From NCBI RefSeq assembly GCF_039541115.1, contig NZ_BAABFP010000008.1, forward strand, positions 372,001 to 436,000: a stretch of DNA of 64,000 nt. The letters are read 5' to 3'. This stretch comes from Angustibacter luteus (GTDB lineage Bacteria > Actinomycetota > Actinomycetes > Actinomycetales > Angustibacteraceae). The translations under genes were made by a program, and so were the position numbers. Shown piece by piece: positions 47,717 to 56,226 of the stretch. Below the pieces are notes generated by a model, which ran no database searches, had not been told where the DNA came from, and saw only the letters and a program-made list of their open reading frames with translations. Positions within the stretch are counted from its first letter, which is position 1, and each line of letters starts with the position of its first letter.

Positions 47717-49050
47717 GTGCCGATGGTCTGGTTCATGTTGGTGGCGAACTGCTCAGGGGTGATCTGCAGCTGGAAGAGCTTGGCGATGTTGTCCAGCAGC
47801 GACTCGGCCGCCGTGGGGCTGAGCGCCTGGTCCCAGGACTGCGCGAAGGTCTTGGCGCCACTGGCGACGCCGTAGACGAACTTCAGGAAGTCCGCGTCCT
47901 TCGAGTTGGCCAGCTCGGCGTCCGCACCCTTGACGATCGGGATGCCGCCGGAGGCGATCCACTCCTTCTTCTCCGCGTCGGACAGGACGGCCGTGGCGAA
48001 GAACTTCTTGGCGATGTCCTTCTGCTCGGCCGTGGCCTTGGACGAGATCGACAGGTACTGGCCGGGGTTGCCGACGGTGTTGGTCGGGTCACCCTTGCCG
48101 CCGTCGACCGGCGGGAAGTTCATGTAGCCGAGGTGGCCGCCGGAGACGAAGTCGCCGCCGTCGGTCGCCATGCTGCCGTACGTCCAGGTGCCGTGCAGCA
48201 TCATCGCGGCCTTGCCGGTGTAGAGCAGGGCCTGGTCGGCGTTGGAGTCGGCGGTGATCGACGAGAAGCCCTTGATGAACCCGTTGGCCTTGATCAGCTT
48301 CTGGCACTCGGTGAGGGCCTGGATGGCCAGCGGGTTCGACCAGGCGTCCTTGGTGCCGTCGAACACGGCCTGGAAGACCTCGGGGCCGCCGATGCGGTCG
48401 AAGAGGAACTCCAGCCACATCATGTTGGTCCAGCGGGACTGACCGGCCAGCGAGAACGGCGCGATCTTCGCGGCGTTGAACTTCGGCACCAGGTCCATGA
48501 TGTCGGCCCAGGTCTTGGGCGGCTCGGCCTTGATCTTCTCGAACGAGGTCTTGTTGTAGAACAGCACGATCGGCTGCACCGTCTCGCACGGCATCGCGTA
48601 GATCTTGCCGCCGACCGTGGCGGCGCCGAAGGACGACGGGAAGAGCCGGTCCTTGACCGCGGCGTTCTGCCCGAACCAGTCGGTGAGGTCCTCCACCTGG
48701 CTGGCGTCGACGTAGCTCTTCAGCCCGCCACCACCCCAGCCCCAGATGATGGTCGGCGCCTCGCCGGCGCCGATGGCCGTCTTGATCTTCGTCTTGTAGG
48801 CGTCGTTCTGGAACGTGGACCCCTTGATCTGGGTCTTGGGGTTGGCCTCGTTGAAGCGCTTGACGGTGTTGGTGCGGATGCCTTCACCCGGCGCACCGCT
48901 GAGGTACCAGTAGGTGGCGCTACCCGTGCTGCCACCACTGTCGCTCGCCTTGTCGGGGCCTGAGCTGCCGCAGGCGGCGAGGCCCACTCCGGCGGTGCCG
49001 ACGAGGGAGAGGCGGAGGAGAGTGCGCCGGGAGATCGATATGGGATCCAC
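47713..49050 (-). CDS. Sugar-binding lipoprotein of ABC transporter
   Basis: A 445-residue extracellular solute-binding protein, family 1. The N-terminus has SRRTLLRLSL, a twin-arginine-like signal, and the lipobox LAAC with Cys27. The mature part has the usual TYWYLSGAPGEGIRTNTVKRFNEANP and TIIWGWGGGGLKSYVDA, both lined with Trp. Its length and these features fit oligosaccharide carriers. GTG 49050 has GGAG 7 bases upstream; an ATG near 49132 would add an atypical 28-residue leader. Divergent from the GH3 gene, suggesting a beta-glucoside-type substrate. Confidence 0.88.
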   Translation of the reverse strand: MDPISISRRTLLRLSLVGTAGVGLAACGSSGPDKASDSGGSTGSATYWYLSGAPGEGIRTNTVKRFNEANPKTQIKGSTFQNDAYKTKIKTAIGAGEAPTIIWGWGGGGLKSYVDASQVEDLTDWFGQNAAVKDRLFPSSFGAATVGGKIYAMPCETVQPIVLFYNKTSFEKIKAEPPKTWADIMDLVPKFNAAKIAPFSLAGQSRWTNMMWLEFLFDRIGGPEVFQAVFDGTKDAWSNPLAIQALTECQKLIKANGFIKGFSSITADSNADQALLYTGKAAMMLHGTWTYGSMATDGGDFVSGGHLGYMNFPPVDGGKGDPTNTVGNPGQYLSISSKATAEQKDIAKKFFATAVLSDAEKKEWIASGGIPIVKGADAELANSKDADFLKFVYGVASGAKTFAQSWDQALSPTAAESLLDNIAKLFQLQITPEQFATNMNQTIGT

Positions 49051-49152
49051 GCTGAGCTCCGAACTCGAAGGGCCGAGGCCTCGCCGCGGCGAAAGGGTGA
49101 GCAACTGCGATGAACGAAATCGTCCGTACGACATCAGCAGGGTGAACGGTAT

Positions 49153-49292
49153 GTTTCGAAGTCCGCGAGTGTCAATAGCCTTGCGGATGGCTTCATCAGG
49201 GTCCAGAGTGACGCTGGAAGTGTTGTAAACGCGCGGCTTTCGGGGAACTGGCACTGCCATCGCCGCCGAACGACCCTCTTCGAAACTTTTCG
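49153..49292. promoter_or_regulatory. Candidate LacI operators in divergent promoter region
   Basis: CTTCGAAAC occurs twice in opposite orientation: 49153-49161 (reverse) near the transporter start, and 49278-49286 (forward) near the GH3 gene. The second copy forms part of the inverted repeat CGAAA-CT-TTTCG at 49281-49292, a LacI-like dyad. Together they flank both promoters. The assignment to the LacI gene at 51781 is inferred. Confidence 0.45.
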
Positions 49293-49338
49293 AGTTGTTT
49301 CGCTTCCAGGAGCGGCTCGGCCGACGAAGGAGAACCCC

Positions 49339-51771
49339 ATGGCGACCGTCCCGACGTCTTCGGAGGTGCAGGCGGCGCGGCCGTGGCACGACACGTCGCT
49401 GCCCGTGGCCCAGCGCGTCGAGGCCCTGCTGGGCGAGATGACGCTCGAGGAGAAGGTCGCCCAGCTCGGCAGCCGCTGGGTGGGCAACGACATGCAGGAC
49501 GAGGTCGCCACCCCGGAGCAGCCCGCGGACGAGCCGGCGACCACCTTCAACGTCGCCCCGCTGCAGGACGTCTTCGCCGCGTCGGGGACCGTCTCGCTCG
49601 AGGAGGCCAGCGTCCACGGGCTGGGCCACCTCACGCGGGTCTTCGGTAGCCGGCCGGTCACCGTGGCCGAGGGCACCGCCGAGCTGGTCCGCCAGCACCA
49701 CGTCGTCCTGGACGGTTCGCGGCTGGGAGTTCCGGCGCTCGTGCACGAGGAGTGCCTCACGGGCTTCACCACGTTCGGCGCGACCATCTACCCGGCGGCG
49801 ATCGCCTGGGGGGCGACGTTCGACGCCGACCTGGTCGAGCGGATGGCGGCCGCGATCGGCCGGGACATGGCCGCCGTGGGCGTGCACCAGGGGCTCGCTC
49901 CTGTCGTCGACGTCGTCCGGGACTACCGGTGGGGCCGGGTCGAGGAGACCATCGGCGAAGACCCGTACCTGGTCGGGATGCTGGGCGGCGCCTACGTCCG
50001 CGGCCTGCAGGGCGCGGGTGTCATCGCCACGCTCAAGCACTTCGCCGGCTACTCAGCGGCCCGCGCCGGCCGCAACCACGGGCCGGTCTCCATGGGACGG
50101 CGCGAGCTGCTCGACATCATCCTGCCGACGTTCGAGATGGCGGTGGTGCGCGACGGCGTCGGTTCGGTGATGAACTCCTACTCCGACGTCGACGGCGTCC
50201 CGGCCGCGGCGGACACCTGGCTGCTCACCGACCTGCTGCGCGGGGAGTGGGGCTTCGAGGGCACTGTCGTGTCCGACTACTGGGCCGTCCCGTTCCTGTC
50301 CTTGATGCACCGGGTCGCGGCCGACGCCGACGAGGCCGGCGTGCTCGCGCTCACGGCCGGCATCGACGTCGAGCTGCCGGACACCCTGGGCTTCGGCAGC
50401 GGGCTGACCGACCGGGTCAACCGCGGCGAGCTCTCGGTCGACCTCATCGACCGGGCGGTGCGCCGGCTGCTGACCCAGAAGGTCGAGCTGGGCCTGCTCG
50501 ACCCCGACTGGACGCCCGAGGGCTCTGTCCGCGACGGCGACACCGACCTGGACTCGGCCGAGAACCGCAGCATCGCGCTCGAGCTGGCCGAGCGCTCGAT
50601 CATCCTGCTGGACGCCGGCACCGCCCTCCCGCTCCTCGGCGACGGACGGCCCACGCTCGGCCGGGTCGCGGTCGTCGGGCCGTGCGCCGACGACCCGCGC
50701 ACCTTCATGGGCTGCTACGCGTTCCCCAACCACGTGCTGCCGCGCTACCCCGAGGTGGGCCTCGGCGTCCAGGTGCCCTCCGGGGTGGACGCGCTGCGCG
50801 CCGAGCTGCCCGGCGTCGAGGTGGTCCACGCACCGGGGTGCGCGGTGCAGGGCGAGGACCGCTCCGGCTTCGCCGCCGCGGTCGCGGCCGCCCGCGACGC
50901 CGACGTCTGCGTGGCCTACGTCGGAGACCTCGCCGGGCTGTTCGGGCTCGGGACCTCCGGTGAGGGCTGCGACGCCGTCGACCTGAAGCTGCCTGGGCTG
51001 CAGGCCGAGCTCCTCGCGGAGCTCCTCGACACCGGCACCCCGCTGGTGGTGGTCGTCGTGTCCGGCCGTCCCTACGCACTCGGTGACGTGCACGGCCGGG
51101 CCGCGGGGCTCGTGCAGGCCTTCATGCCGGGTGAGGAGGGCGGCCAGGCGATCGCCGGCGTGCTCTCCGGCCGCGTCCAGCCCGGCGGCAAGCTGCCGGT
51201 GCAGATCCCGCGCACCTCCGGCGGCCAACCGAGCACCTACCTGCAGCCCGCTCTCGGCGCGGCTGAGAGCGCCGGCATCAGCAGCCTGGACTCGACGCCG
51301 CTCTTCCCGTTCGGCTTCGGCACGTCGTACACGTCCTTCGAGGTGACCGACCTGCGGGTCAGCGACACCGAGGTGCCCACGGACGGCGAGTTCACGGTGA
51401 CCGTGCGGGTCGCCAACACTGGTTCGCGGTCCGGTGACGAGGTCGTCCAGCTGTACCTGCACGACGCGCAGGCGCAGGTCGCCCGACCGCTGATGCAGCT
51501 CGCCGGCTTCGCGCGCACGCACCTCGAGGTGGGCGAGGAGCAGGACGTCGCCTTCACCGTGCACACGGACCGGACGTCGTACCTGGACCTTCGGCTGCAG
51601 CGGATCGTCGAGCCGGGTGACATCGAGGTGCTCGTGGGCACCTCGGCGGCCGATCTGCCCTGCCGGGCCACGATCGCGCTCACCGGGCCGGTCCGGCCAG
51701 TCGGGAGTGATCGCCAGCTGGTCACCCCGGTAACCTTCCCTGGGCGTTCCACGACGCCAGGTACTGCCTAG
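49339..51771 (+). CDS. Glycoside hydrolase family 3 beta-glucosidase-like enzyme
   Basis: An 810-residue GH3 enzyme. The (beta/alpha)8 domain includes GVPALVHEECLTGF, then the long loop with KHFAGYSAARAGRNHGPVSM (substrate-binding Lys-His). The catalytic nucleophile is Asp313 in VVSDYWAV. The alpha/beta sandwich domain follows (ERSIILLDAGTALPLL, VVVVSGRPYALGD), then a C-terminal fibronectin III-like domain (about 690-790). No signal peptide, so it should act inside the cell on imported oligosaccharides. ATG 49339 follows AAGGAG. Beta-xylosidase activity is an alternative. Confidence 0.92.
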   Translation: MATVPTSSEVQAARPWHDTSLPVAQRVEALLGEMTLEEKVAQLGSRWVGNDMQDEVATPEQPADEPATTFNVAPLQDVFAASGTVSLEEASVHGLGHLTRVFGSRPVTVAEGTAELVRQHHVVLDGSRLGVPALVHEECLTGFTTFGATIYPAAIAWGATFDADLVERMAAAIGRDMAAVGVHQGLAPVVDVVRDYRWGRVEETIGEDPYLVGMLGGAYVRGLQGAGVIATLKHFAGYSAARAGRNHGPVSMGRRELLDIILPTFEMAVVRDGVGSVMNSYSDVDGVPAAADTWLLTDLLRGEWGFEGTVVSDYWAVPFLSLMHRVAADADEAGVLALTAGIDVELPDTLGFGSGLTDRVNRGELSVDLIDRAVRRLLTQKVELGLLDPDWTPEGSVRDGDTDLDSAENRSIALELAERSIILLDAGTALPLLGDGRPTLGRVAVVGPCADDPRTFMGCYAFPNHVLPRYPEVGLGVQVPSGVDALRAELPGVEVVHAPGCAVQGEDRSGFAAAVAAARDADVCVAYVGDLAGLFGLGTSGEGCDAVDLKLPGLQAELLAELLDTGTPLVVVVVSGRPYALGDVHGRAAGLVQAFMPGEEGGQAIAGVLSGRVQPGGKLPVQIPRTSGGQPSTYLQPALGAAESAGISSLDSTPLFPFGFGTSYTSFEVTDLRVSDTEVPTDGEFTVTVRVANTGSRSGDEVVQLYLHDAQAQVARPLMQLAGFARTHLEVGEEQDVAFTVHTDRTSYLDLRLQRIVEPGDIEVLVGTSAADLPCRATIALTGPVRPVGSDRQLVTPVTFPGRSTTPGTA

Positions 51772-51780
51772 GGAGACGTC

Positions 51781-52803
51781 GTGCCGTCCGGTTCCGCCCG
51801 CACCACGCTCGCCACTGTCGCCGCCTCCGCCGGTGTCTCCGTCGCGACCGTGTCGAAGGTGATCAACGGGCGAACCGACGTGTCCCCCACCACCCGAGCC
51901 CGGGTCCAGGCGCTGCTCCGCCAGCACGACTACGTGTCGCGGCGGGTGCCGGCCGGCGGGACCCCGAGCATCGCGCTGCTCTTCCAGAACGACCTCAACG
52001 CCTACATGACCGAGATCATGAACGGGGCGCTGGACGCCGCGGCCGACCTCACGGTCTCGGTGGTGGTGTCGGTGCTGTCGCTCGCGAAGGGCACGTCCGA
52101 GCCCACGGACTGGGCGAAGGACGTGATCGCCGCAGGTCGCAAGGCCGTCGTCGCGGTAACCACCGAGCTGACCGCCAGTGACGTCGGCGCCCTGTCGCGG
52201 GCCCGGCTGCCGCTGGTCGTCGTCAACCCGTTGACGACCCCGCACGCCCGGTTGACGAGCGTCGGCTCGACCGACTTCAGCGGCGGCATCGCGGCCACCA
52301 ACCACCTGCTGGCCCTGGGGCACCGCAAGATCGGCTACATCGGCGGCGCACCGCTGGCGCCCTGCAACCAGGCGCGGATGGCCGGCTTCCGCAGCGCGAT
52401 GCACGCGGCCGGGGCGCCGGTCATCGAGGAGTACCTGCGCTCGGAGCAGGAGGCCTACGACGACGGGGTCGCCAGCGGGGCCGAGCTCATGGACCTGCGG
52501 GACCGGCCGACCGCGCTGCTGGCGTTCAACGACGAGGTAGCGCTCGGAGTGCTCGAGGCGGCCCGAACGCGGGGCCTGCGAGTGCCGGCCGAGCTCAGCG
52601 TCGTGGGTTTCGACGACACCCAGATGGCCCGGCTGTCCTCGCCTCCGCTGACCACCGTCCGCCAGCCCCTGCGCGAGATGGGCGCCGTGGCCCTGCGCAC
52701 CGCCGTCCAGCTGTCCGCCGGCGCGCGCGTGGACTTCCGGCACATCGAGCTCGCCACCGAGCTCGTCGTCCGGGGCTCGACGGCCCAGCCCGACGCGCCG
52801 TAG
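51781..52803 (+). CDS. LacI family transcriptional regulator
   Basis: A 340-residue regulator. The N-terminal helix-turn-helix (TLATVAASAGVSVATVSKVINGR, about 8-31) is followed by the hinge and a periplasmic-binding-protein-like effector domain (for example TNHLLALGHRKIGYIGG and LLAFNDEVALGVLEAAR). GTG 51781 lies 9 bases after the GH3 stop, so it is likely co-transcribed and controls the divergent sugar cluster. Confidence 0.92.
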   Translation: MPSGSARTTLATVAASAGVSVATVSKVINGRTDVSPTTRARVQALLRQHDYVSRRVPAGGTPSIALLFQNDLNAYMTEIMNGALDAAADLTVSVVVSVLSLAKGTSEPTDWAKDVIAAGRKAVVAVTTELTASDVGALSRARLPLVVVNPLTTPHARLTSVGSTDFSGGIAATNHLLALGHRKIGYIGGAPLAPCNQARMAGFRSAMHAAGAPVIEEYLRSEQEAYDDGVASGAELMDLRDRPTALLAFNDEVALGVLEAARTRGLRVPAELSVVGFDDTQMARLSSPPLTTVRQPLREMGAVALRTAVQLSAGARVDFRHIELATELVVRGSTAQPDAP

Positions 52804-52824
52804 CCCCCCGCCTGCTGCGAGCCG

Positions 52825-53121
52825 TCAGCGGGGCACCACCGTCAGCGGGTGGATGCCTGGCGCCAGGGCGAGGTGGCCGTCCGCTGCGGCGAGCGCCGCG
52901 GCGACGTGCGGTGTGGCCAGGTGCTTGTCGAGGTCGGACGCGTCGCTCCACGACTCGATCGTGACGAACGTGCCGGGCGCGGCCGCCGACTCGTGCAGCT
53001 CGTACGACCGGCAGCCCTCCTCGGCCCGGGTGGGCTCGACGAGGTCGGCCAACGCGGCCCGGACGACGTCCTCCGACCCGGGGTTGGCGACGATCACGGC
53101 GACGACGGGGATGTCAGGCAC
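52825..53121 (-). CDS. Antibiotic biosynthesis monooxygenase (ABM) domain protein
   Basis: A 98-residue protein with an ABM/Dabb-like fold: VVAVIVANPGSEDVVRAALADL, then EEGCRSYELHESAAAPGTFVTIESW and LDKHLATPHVAAALAAADG. This is the order of heme- and cofactor-free monooxygenases of the YgiN type. GTG 53121 with GGAG 8 bases upstream is a better start than one at 53217. It converges on the LacI gene. Confidence 0.83.
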   Translation of the reverse strand: MPDIPVVAVIVANPGSEDVVRAALADLVEPTRAEEGCRSYELHESAAAPGTFVTIESWSDASDLDKHLATPHVAAALAAADGHLALAPGIHPLTVVPR

Positions 53122-53386
53122 GAGGCGACTCCAGTTTTCGAGGTGGGTCCGGGCGGCGACCCATTCGACCAGCCGGCGGGCCGCGCCGCGCGCCGATCGG
53201 GCCGCCGACCGTGTCAAACGCCGGCCCGCGCCGGACTGACAACACCCGCGTTTGCGCAGGTCAGGGCCCAGATGACAGCCCGCGCATCGTGTCAGGCGAG
53301 CGCTGGGCCTGCCGGACGGCGTCTGATCTGCCCCATCGTGTGCTCGGCCCGTTCCGGGTCACCCCCGCAGCACACGAGGAGGACTG

Positions 53387-54214
53387 ATGACGTTCCGTTC
53401 CTGGGTCACCACGGCGGCGGCCGTGGCCCTGCTCGTCCCGGCCGGCGGGGCGGCCGCGTCGGCGGCCGACCTGCCCACCGTCAACATGGAGGCCACGGTC
53501 AAGGCCGCGCAGATCGACCCCCGCCGCGCCGACCATACGCTGACCCCCGGTGCGAAGGCGAGCGTCCTGGCGGTCGAGAAGGCGCTGCAGGCGAAGAAGC
53601 TGCTGGCGGCCCAGTGGGTCGACGGCTACTTCGGCACCGAGACGGTCGCGGCGTACGCGAAGTACCAGGCCTCCCTCGGCTATACCGGGCTGGCTGCCAA
53701 CGGGTTGCCCGGCAAGACGTCGCTGACCACGCTCGGCGCCGGTCGCTTCACGGTCACGAACCCGCTCGCGCCAGGTGCCAAGCTCACCCGCGACGGCGTC
53801 ACCGTGAACGCGCGGACCAACAGCATGCTCGCCGAGGCGCAGCGCCGGCTCGGCCGGACGCTGGTGCTCGAGCAGGGCTCCTACAACCCCGGCGGCGACC
53901 CCAGCTCGGCCGGCACCCACGACGGCGGCGGGGTCGTGGACATCTCGGTGACCGGCATGAGCGCCGCCACCCGCACGGCGGTGGCGAAGGGGCTGCGCGA
54001 GGTGGGATTCGCGGCCTGGGTGCGCAACCCGAGCCAGGGCGACTGGCCGTGGCACATCCACGCCGCGGCGATCAACGACACCGACCTGTCGAGCCAGGCC
54101 CAGCACCAGACCGGCGACTACTACCTGGGCAAGAACGGCCTCGCGAACCGCGCGGCGGACGACGGCCCCAAGGTCACGATCCACACCTGGGAGGAGTACC
54201 AGCGGCTGCAGTGA
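53387..54214 (+). CDS. Secreted M15-like peptidase with peptidoglycan-binding domain
   Basis: A 275-residue protein with a Sec signal peptide ending ASAAD. A PG_binding_1-like domain spans about 50-115 (VEKALQAKKLLAAQWVDGYFG). A C-terminal domain has the zinc-ligand pattern of M15 D-Ala-D-Ala peptidases: His178 and Asp185 in GTHDGGGVVDI, then WPWHIH with His223 or His225. It probably cuts peptidoglycan stem peptides. It is the first gene of a run of wall-acting genes ending at 56075. Confidence 0.82.
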   Translation: MTFRSWVTTAAAVALLVPAGGAAASAADLPTVNMEATVKAAQIDPRRADHTLTPGAKASVLAVEKALQAKKLLAAQWVDGYFGTETVAAYAKYQASLGYTGLAANGLPGKTSLTTLGAGRFTVTNPLAPGAKLTRDGVTVNARTNSMLAEAQRRLGRTLVLEQGSYNPGGDPSSAGTHDGGGVVDISVTGMSAATRTAVAKGLREVGFAAWVRNPSQGDWPWHIHAAAINDTDLSSQAQHQTGDYYLGKNGLANRAADDGPKVTIHTWEEYQRLQ

Positions 54215-54264
54215 CAGCACGCAGCACCAACCATCACCAGCACACTCACGTGGAGGAAACGACG

Positions 54265-55122
54265 ATGAAGCAGCTCACGAAGACCCTCAGCCTGGCCGGC
54301 GCCGCGATCGCGGTCACCGCCTCGACCCTCGGCGCGGGCGCCACCCCGGCGTTCGCGGCCTCCCGCGACGGCGTCTGCAACAGCGGGGAGTTCTGCTACT
54401 ACTACAACAGCGGTGAGGCCGGCTCGATCTCGGACTTCACCGGCTCGATCGCCGACTACGGGACGACGCAGCCGGGCTGCTACGACTTCAAGGGCGCGGG
54501 CGCCGGCAAGGGCCTGTGCATCAAGAACAACGCCGCCTCGGTGTGGAACCGCAGCACCAAGACGGTGCGGGTTTACTTCAACAGCAGCTACGGCGGCACG
54601 TACCAGTCCATCGCGGCCGGCGCGAAGGCCAACCTCAACGCGACGCTCAAGAACAACAACGCGTCCCACCAGTTCGTGACCGCGTCCAGCACGGCGTGCT
54701 CGACGTCCGGCCTCGGTGACCCGCGTACCTGCAGCGGGGCGGTCGCGTGGGCCAACGACCACCTGGGCAGCACCTCGTTGGGCACCGGCACGTGCGACCA
54801 CGTCGTGGCCCTGGCGTACGGCTGGTCGAGCAGCGGGTCGCACGACGCCTACCTGCACTGGACCCAGGTGCCCAGCACGTACAAGCACGCGGGTGACCGC
54901 TCGGTGCCGGCCGGTGGCCTGGCCTTCTTCAGCGGCGGCTCGCAGGGCTACGGCCACGTGATGCTGTCACTCGGCGGCGGCAGCTTCGCCTCGACCGACG
55001 TCGGCACCGACGGCCGCTACCACGCGGGTCGTTACGGCAAGACCACCATCGCCACGATCGAGTCCAGCTTCGGCGAGCACTACCTCGGCTGGACCCAGCC
55101 GTGGTTCAAGGTCAACCACTGA
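54265..55122 (+). CDS. Secreted I36-type domain / NlpC-P60-like protein
   Basis: A 285-residue secreted protein. After a signal peptide (cleavage near 31), residues 33-135 form a Cys-rich domain of the peptidase-inhibitor I36 / beta-gamma-crystallin type (RDGVCNSGEFCYYYNSGEAG, KNNAASVWN). A C-terminal domain at about 155-285 resembles NlpC/P60 or CHAP peptidases, with Cys177 in GTCDHVVALAYG and His231 in GYGHVMLSLGGG. The catalytic assignment is inferred from this Cys-then-His order. A GGAGG site precedes ATG 54265. Its N-terminal half matches the next protein closely. Confidence 0.78.
   Translation: MKQLTKTLSLAGAAIAVTASTLGAGATPAFAASRDGVCNSGEFCYYYNSGEAGSISDFTGSIADYGTTQPGCYDFKGAGAGKGLCIKNNAASVWNRSTKTVRVYFNSSYGGTYQSIAAGAKANLNATLKNNNASHQFVTASSTACSTSGLGDPRTCSGAVAWANDHLGSTSLGTGTCDHVVALAYGWSSSGSHDAYLHWTQVPSTYKHAGDRSVPAGGLAFFSGGSQGYGHVMLSLGGGSFASTDVGTDGRYHAGRYGKTTIATIESSFGEHYLGWTQPWFKVNH
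54355..54419 (+). repeat. 65-bp direct repeat, copy 1
   Basis: Identical to 55227-55291 over 65 bases, inside the coding start of the shared I36-type domain. Flanking sequence is similar but not identical. Indicates recent duplication or gene conversion of this module. Confidence 0.9.
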
Positions 55123-55136
55123 TCCGGGTGTCGAGC

Positions 55137-56075
55137 ATGCCGAAGCACGTCAGAGCGCTGACCTCGCTGCTGATCACGCTCGTCGTGGTGGTCGCCGGTG
55201 CGATCGCCTTCGCCGGCCCCGCGTCAGCGGCCTCCCGCGACGGCGTCTGCAACAGCGGGGAGTTCTGCTACTACTACAACAGCGGTGAGGCGGGCTCGGT
55301 CTCCGACTTCACCGCCTCGCTGGACGACTACGGCGCGAGCCAGCCGACGTGCTACGAGTTCAAGGGGGCAGGGGCCGGCAAGGGCGTCTGCGTCAAGAAC
55401 AACGCGGCGTCGGTCTGGAACCGGACCGGCAAGACGGTGCGGGTGTACTTCAACAGCAACTTCGCCGGGTCGCACCAGGACTTCGCGGCCGGCGCGAAGG
55501 GCAACCTCAACGCCACGTTGAAGAACAACAACGCCTCTCACCAGCTGCTCACGGCCGCGCCGCCGACGGGGTGCAAGACCGACGGCACGAACAGCACGCT
55601 GCCCACCACCATCCTGGTGTACCGGGTGCAGGCCGGGCGGGTCGACCGGGTCGCGTTCAAGACCTACGTCAAGAACGTGCTGCCCAACGAGTGGGTGTCG
55701 AGCTGGCCGAGCGCCTCGCTGGACGCCGGCGCCATGGCCGTGAAGAGCTACGGCTGGTACTGGGCACTGCACTCGACCCGGCAGACCGGGACGGGCCAGT
55801 GCTACGACGTCCGGGACGACACGGCCGACCAGGTGTACGTGCCGTCGTCCGCTGCGGCCTCGACGAGCGCGGCGGTGGATCGCACCTGGGGTACCAGGAT
55901 GACCCGCAGCGGCAACATCCTGCAGGCGCACTACTGCTCGACGACGACCGCCTGCTCCGGGTGGGTCGACGGCAACTGGATGTCGCAGTACGGCTCGCGG
56001 GACCAGGCGAACGCCGGGAAGGGCTACGCGACGATCCTGAAGTCGTACTACAGCGGGATCGTGCTCACCTCGTAG
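55137..56075 (+). CDS. Secreted I36-type domain / SpoIID-like protein
   Basis: A 312-residue secreted protein. Signal peptide and I36-type domain (33-135) are close copies of those in the preceding gene. The C-terminal domain (about 155-312) is SpoIID/LytB-like. It has VLPNEWVSSWPSASLDAGAMAV with Glu185 at the position of the SpoIID catalytic glutamate, then DVRDDTADQVYVPSSA and ILQAHYCSTTTACSGWVDG. SpoIID enzymes are lytic transglycosylases acting on denuded glycan. ATG 55137 is used; GTG 55128 is also possible. The gene ends before a strong terminator. Confidence 0.8.
   Translation: MPKHVRALTSLLITLVVVVAGAIAFAGPASAASRDGVCNSGEFCYYYNSGEAGSVSDFTASLDDYGASQPTCYEFKGAGAGKGVCVKNNAASVWNRTGKTVRVYFNSNFAGSHQDFAAGAKGNLNATLKNNNASHQLLTAAPPTGCKTDGTNSTLPTTILVYRVQAGRVDRVAFKTYVKNVLPNEWVSSWPSASLDAGAMAVKSYGWYWALHSTRQTGTGQCYDVRDDTADQVYVPSSAAASTSAAVDRTWGTRMTRSGNILQAHYCSTTTACSGWVDGNWMSQYGSRDQANAGKGYATILKSYYSGIVLTS
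55227..55291 (+). repeat. 65-bp direct repeat, copy 2
   Basis: Second copy of the segment at 54355-54419, in the same reading frame and the same position in the protein. Confidence 0.9.
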
Positions 56076-56108
56076 CCACTCGAGCACGTCCCGAGCACGG
56101 ATCGAGCA

Positions 56109-56148
56109 CCGGGTCGCCCGTCGCGCTGCAGCGCGGCGGGCGATCCGG
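56109..56148 (+). terminator. Strong 18-of-20-bp hairpin terminator
   Basis: The arms 56109-56126 and 56131-56148 plus the GCGC/GCGC core pair at about 18 of 20 positions, with the loop reduced to TGCA. It starts 33 bases after the SpoIID-like gene's stop and ends the wall-gene run. No long T-tract follows. Confidence 0.65.
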
Positions 56149-56226
56149 CATGTCTCGCTCCGCTTGCCGGTAATGTCGCTGCCCGGGCCCGGGCAGGTCA
56201 AGGGCGGGCACGAGCGAGGAGGGGGC

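Noticed and set aside
47713-50040. Long N-terminal extension of the solute-binding protein gene toward 50040
   Set aside because: It would overlap the GH3 gene and precede the lipoprotein signal, which must be at the N-terminus.
50053-52743. An 896-residue minus-strand frame across the GH3 and LacI genes
   Set aside because: Spans two clear plus-strand genes and shows no domain.
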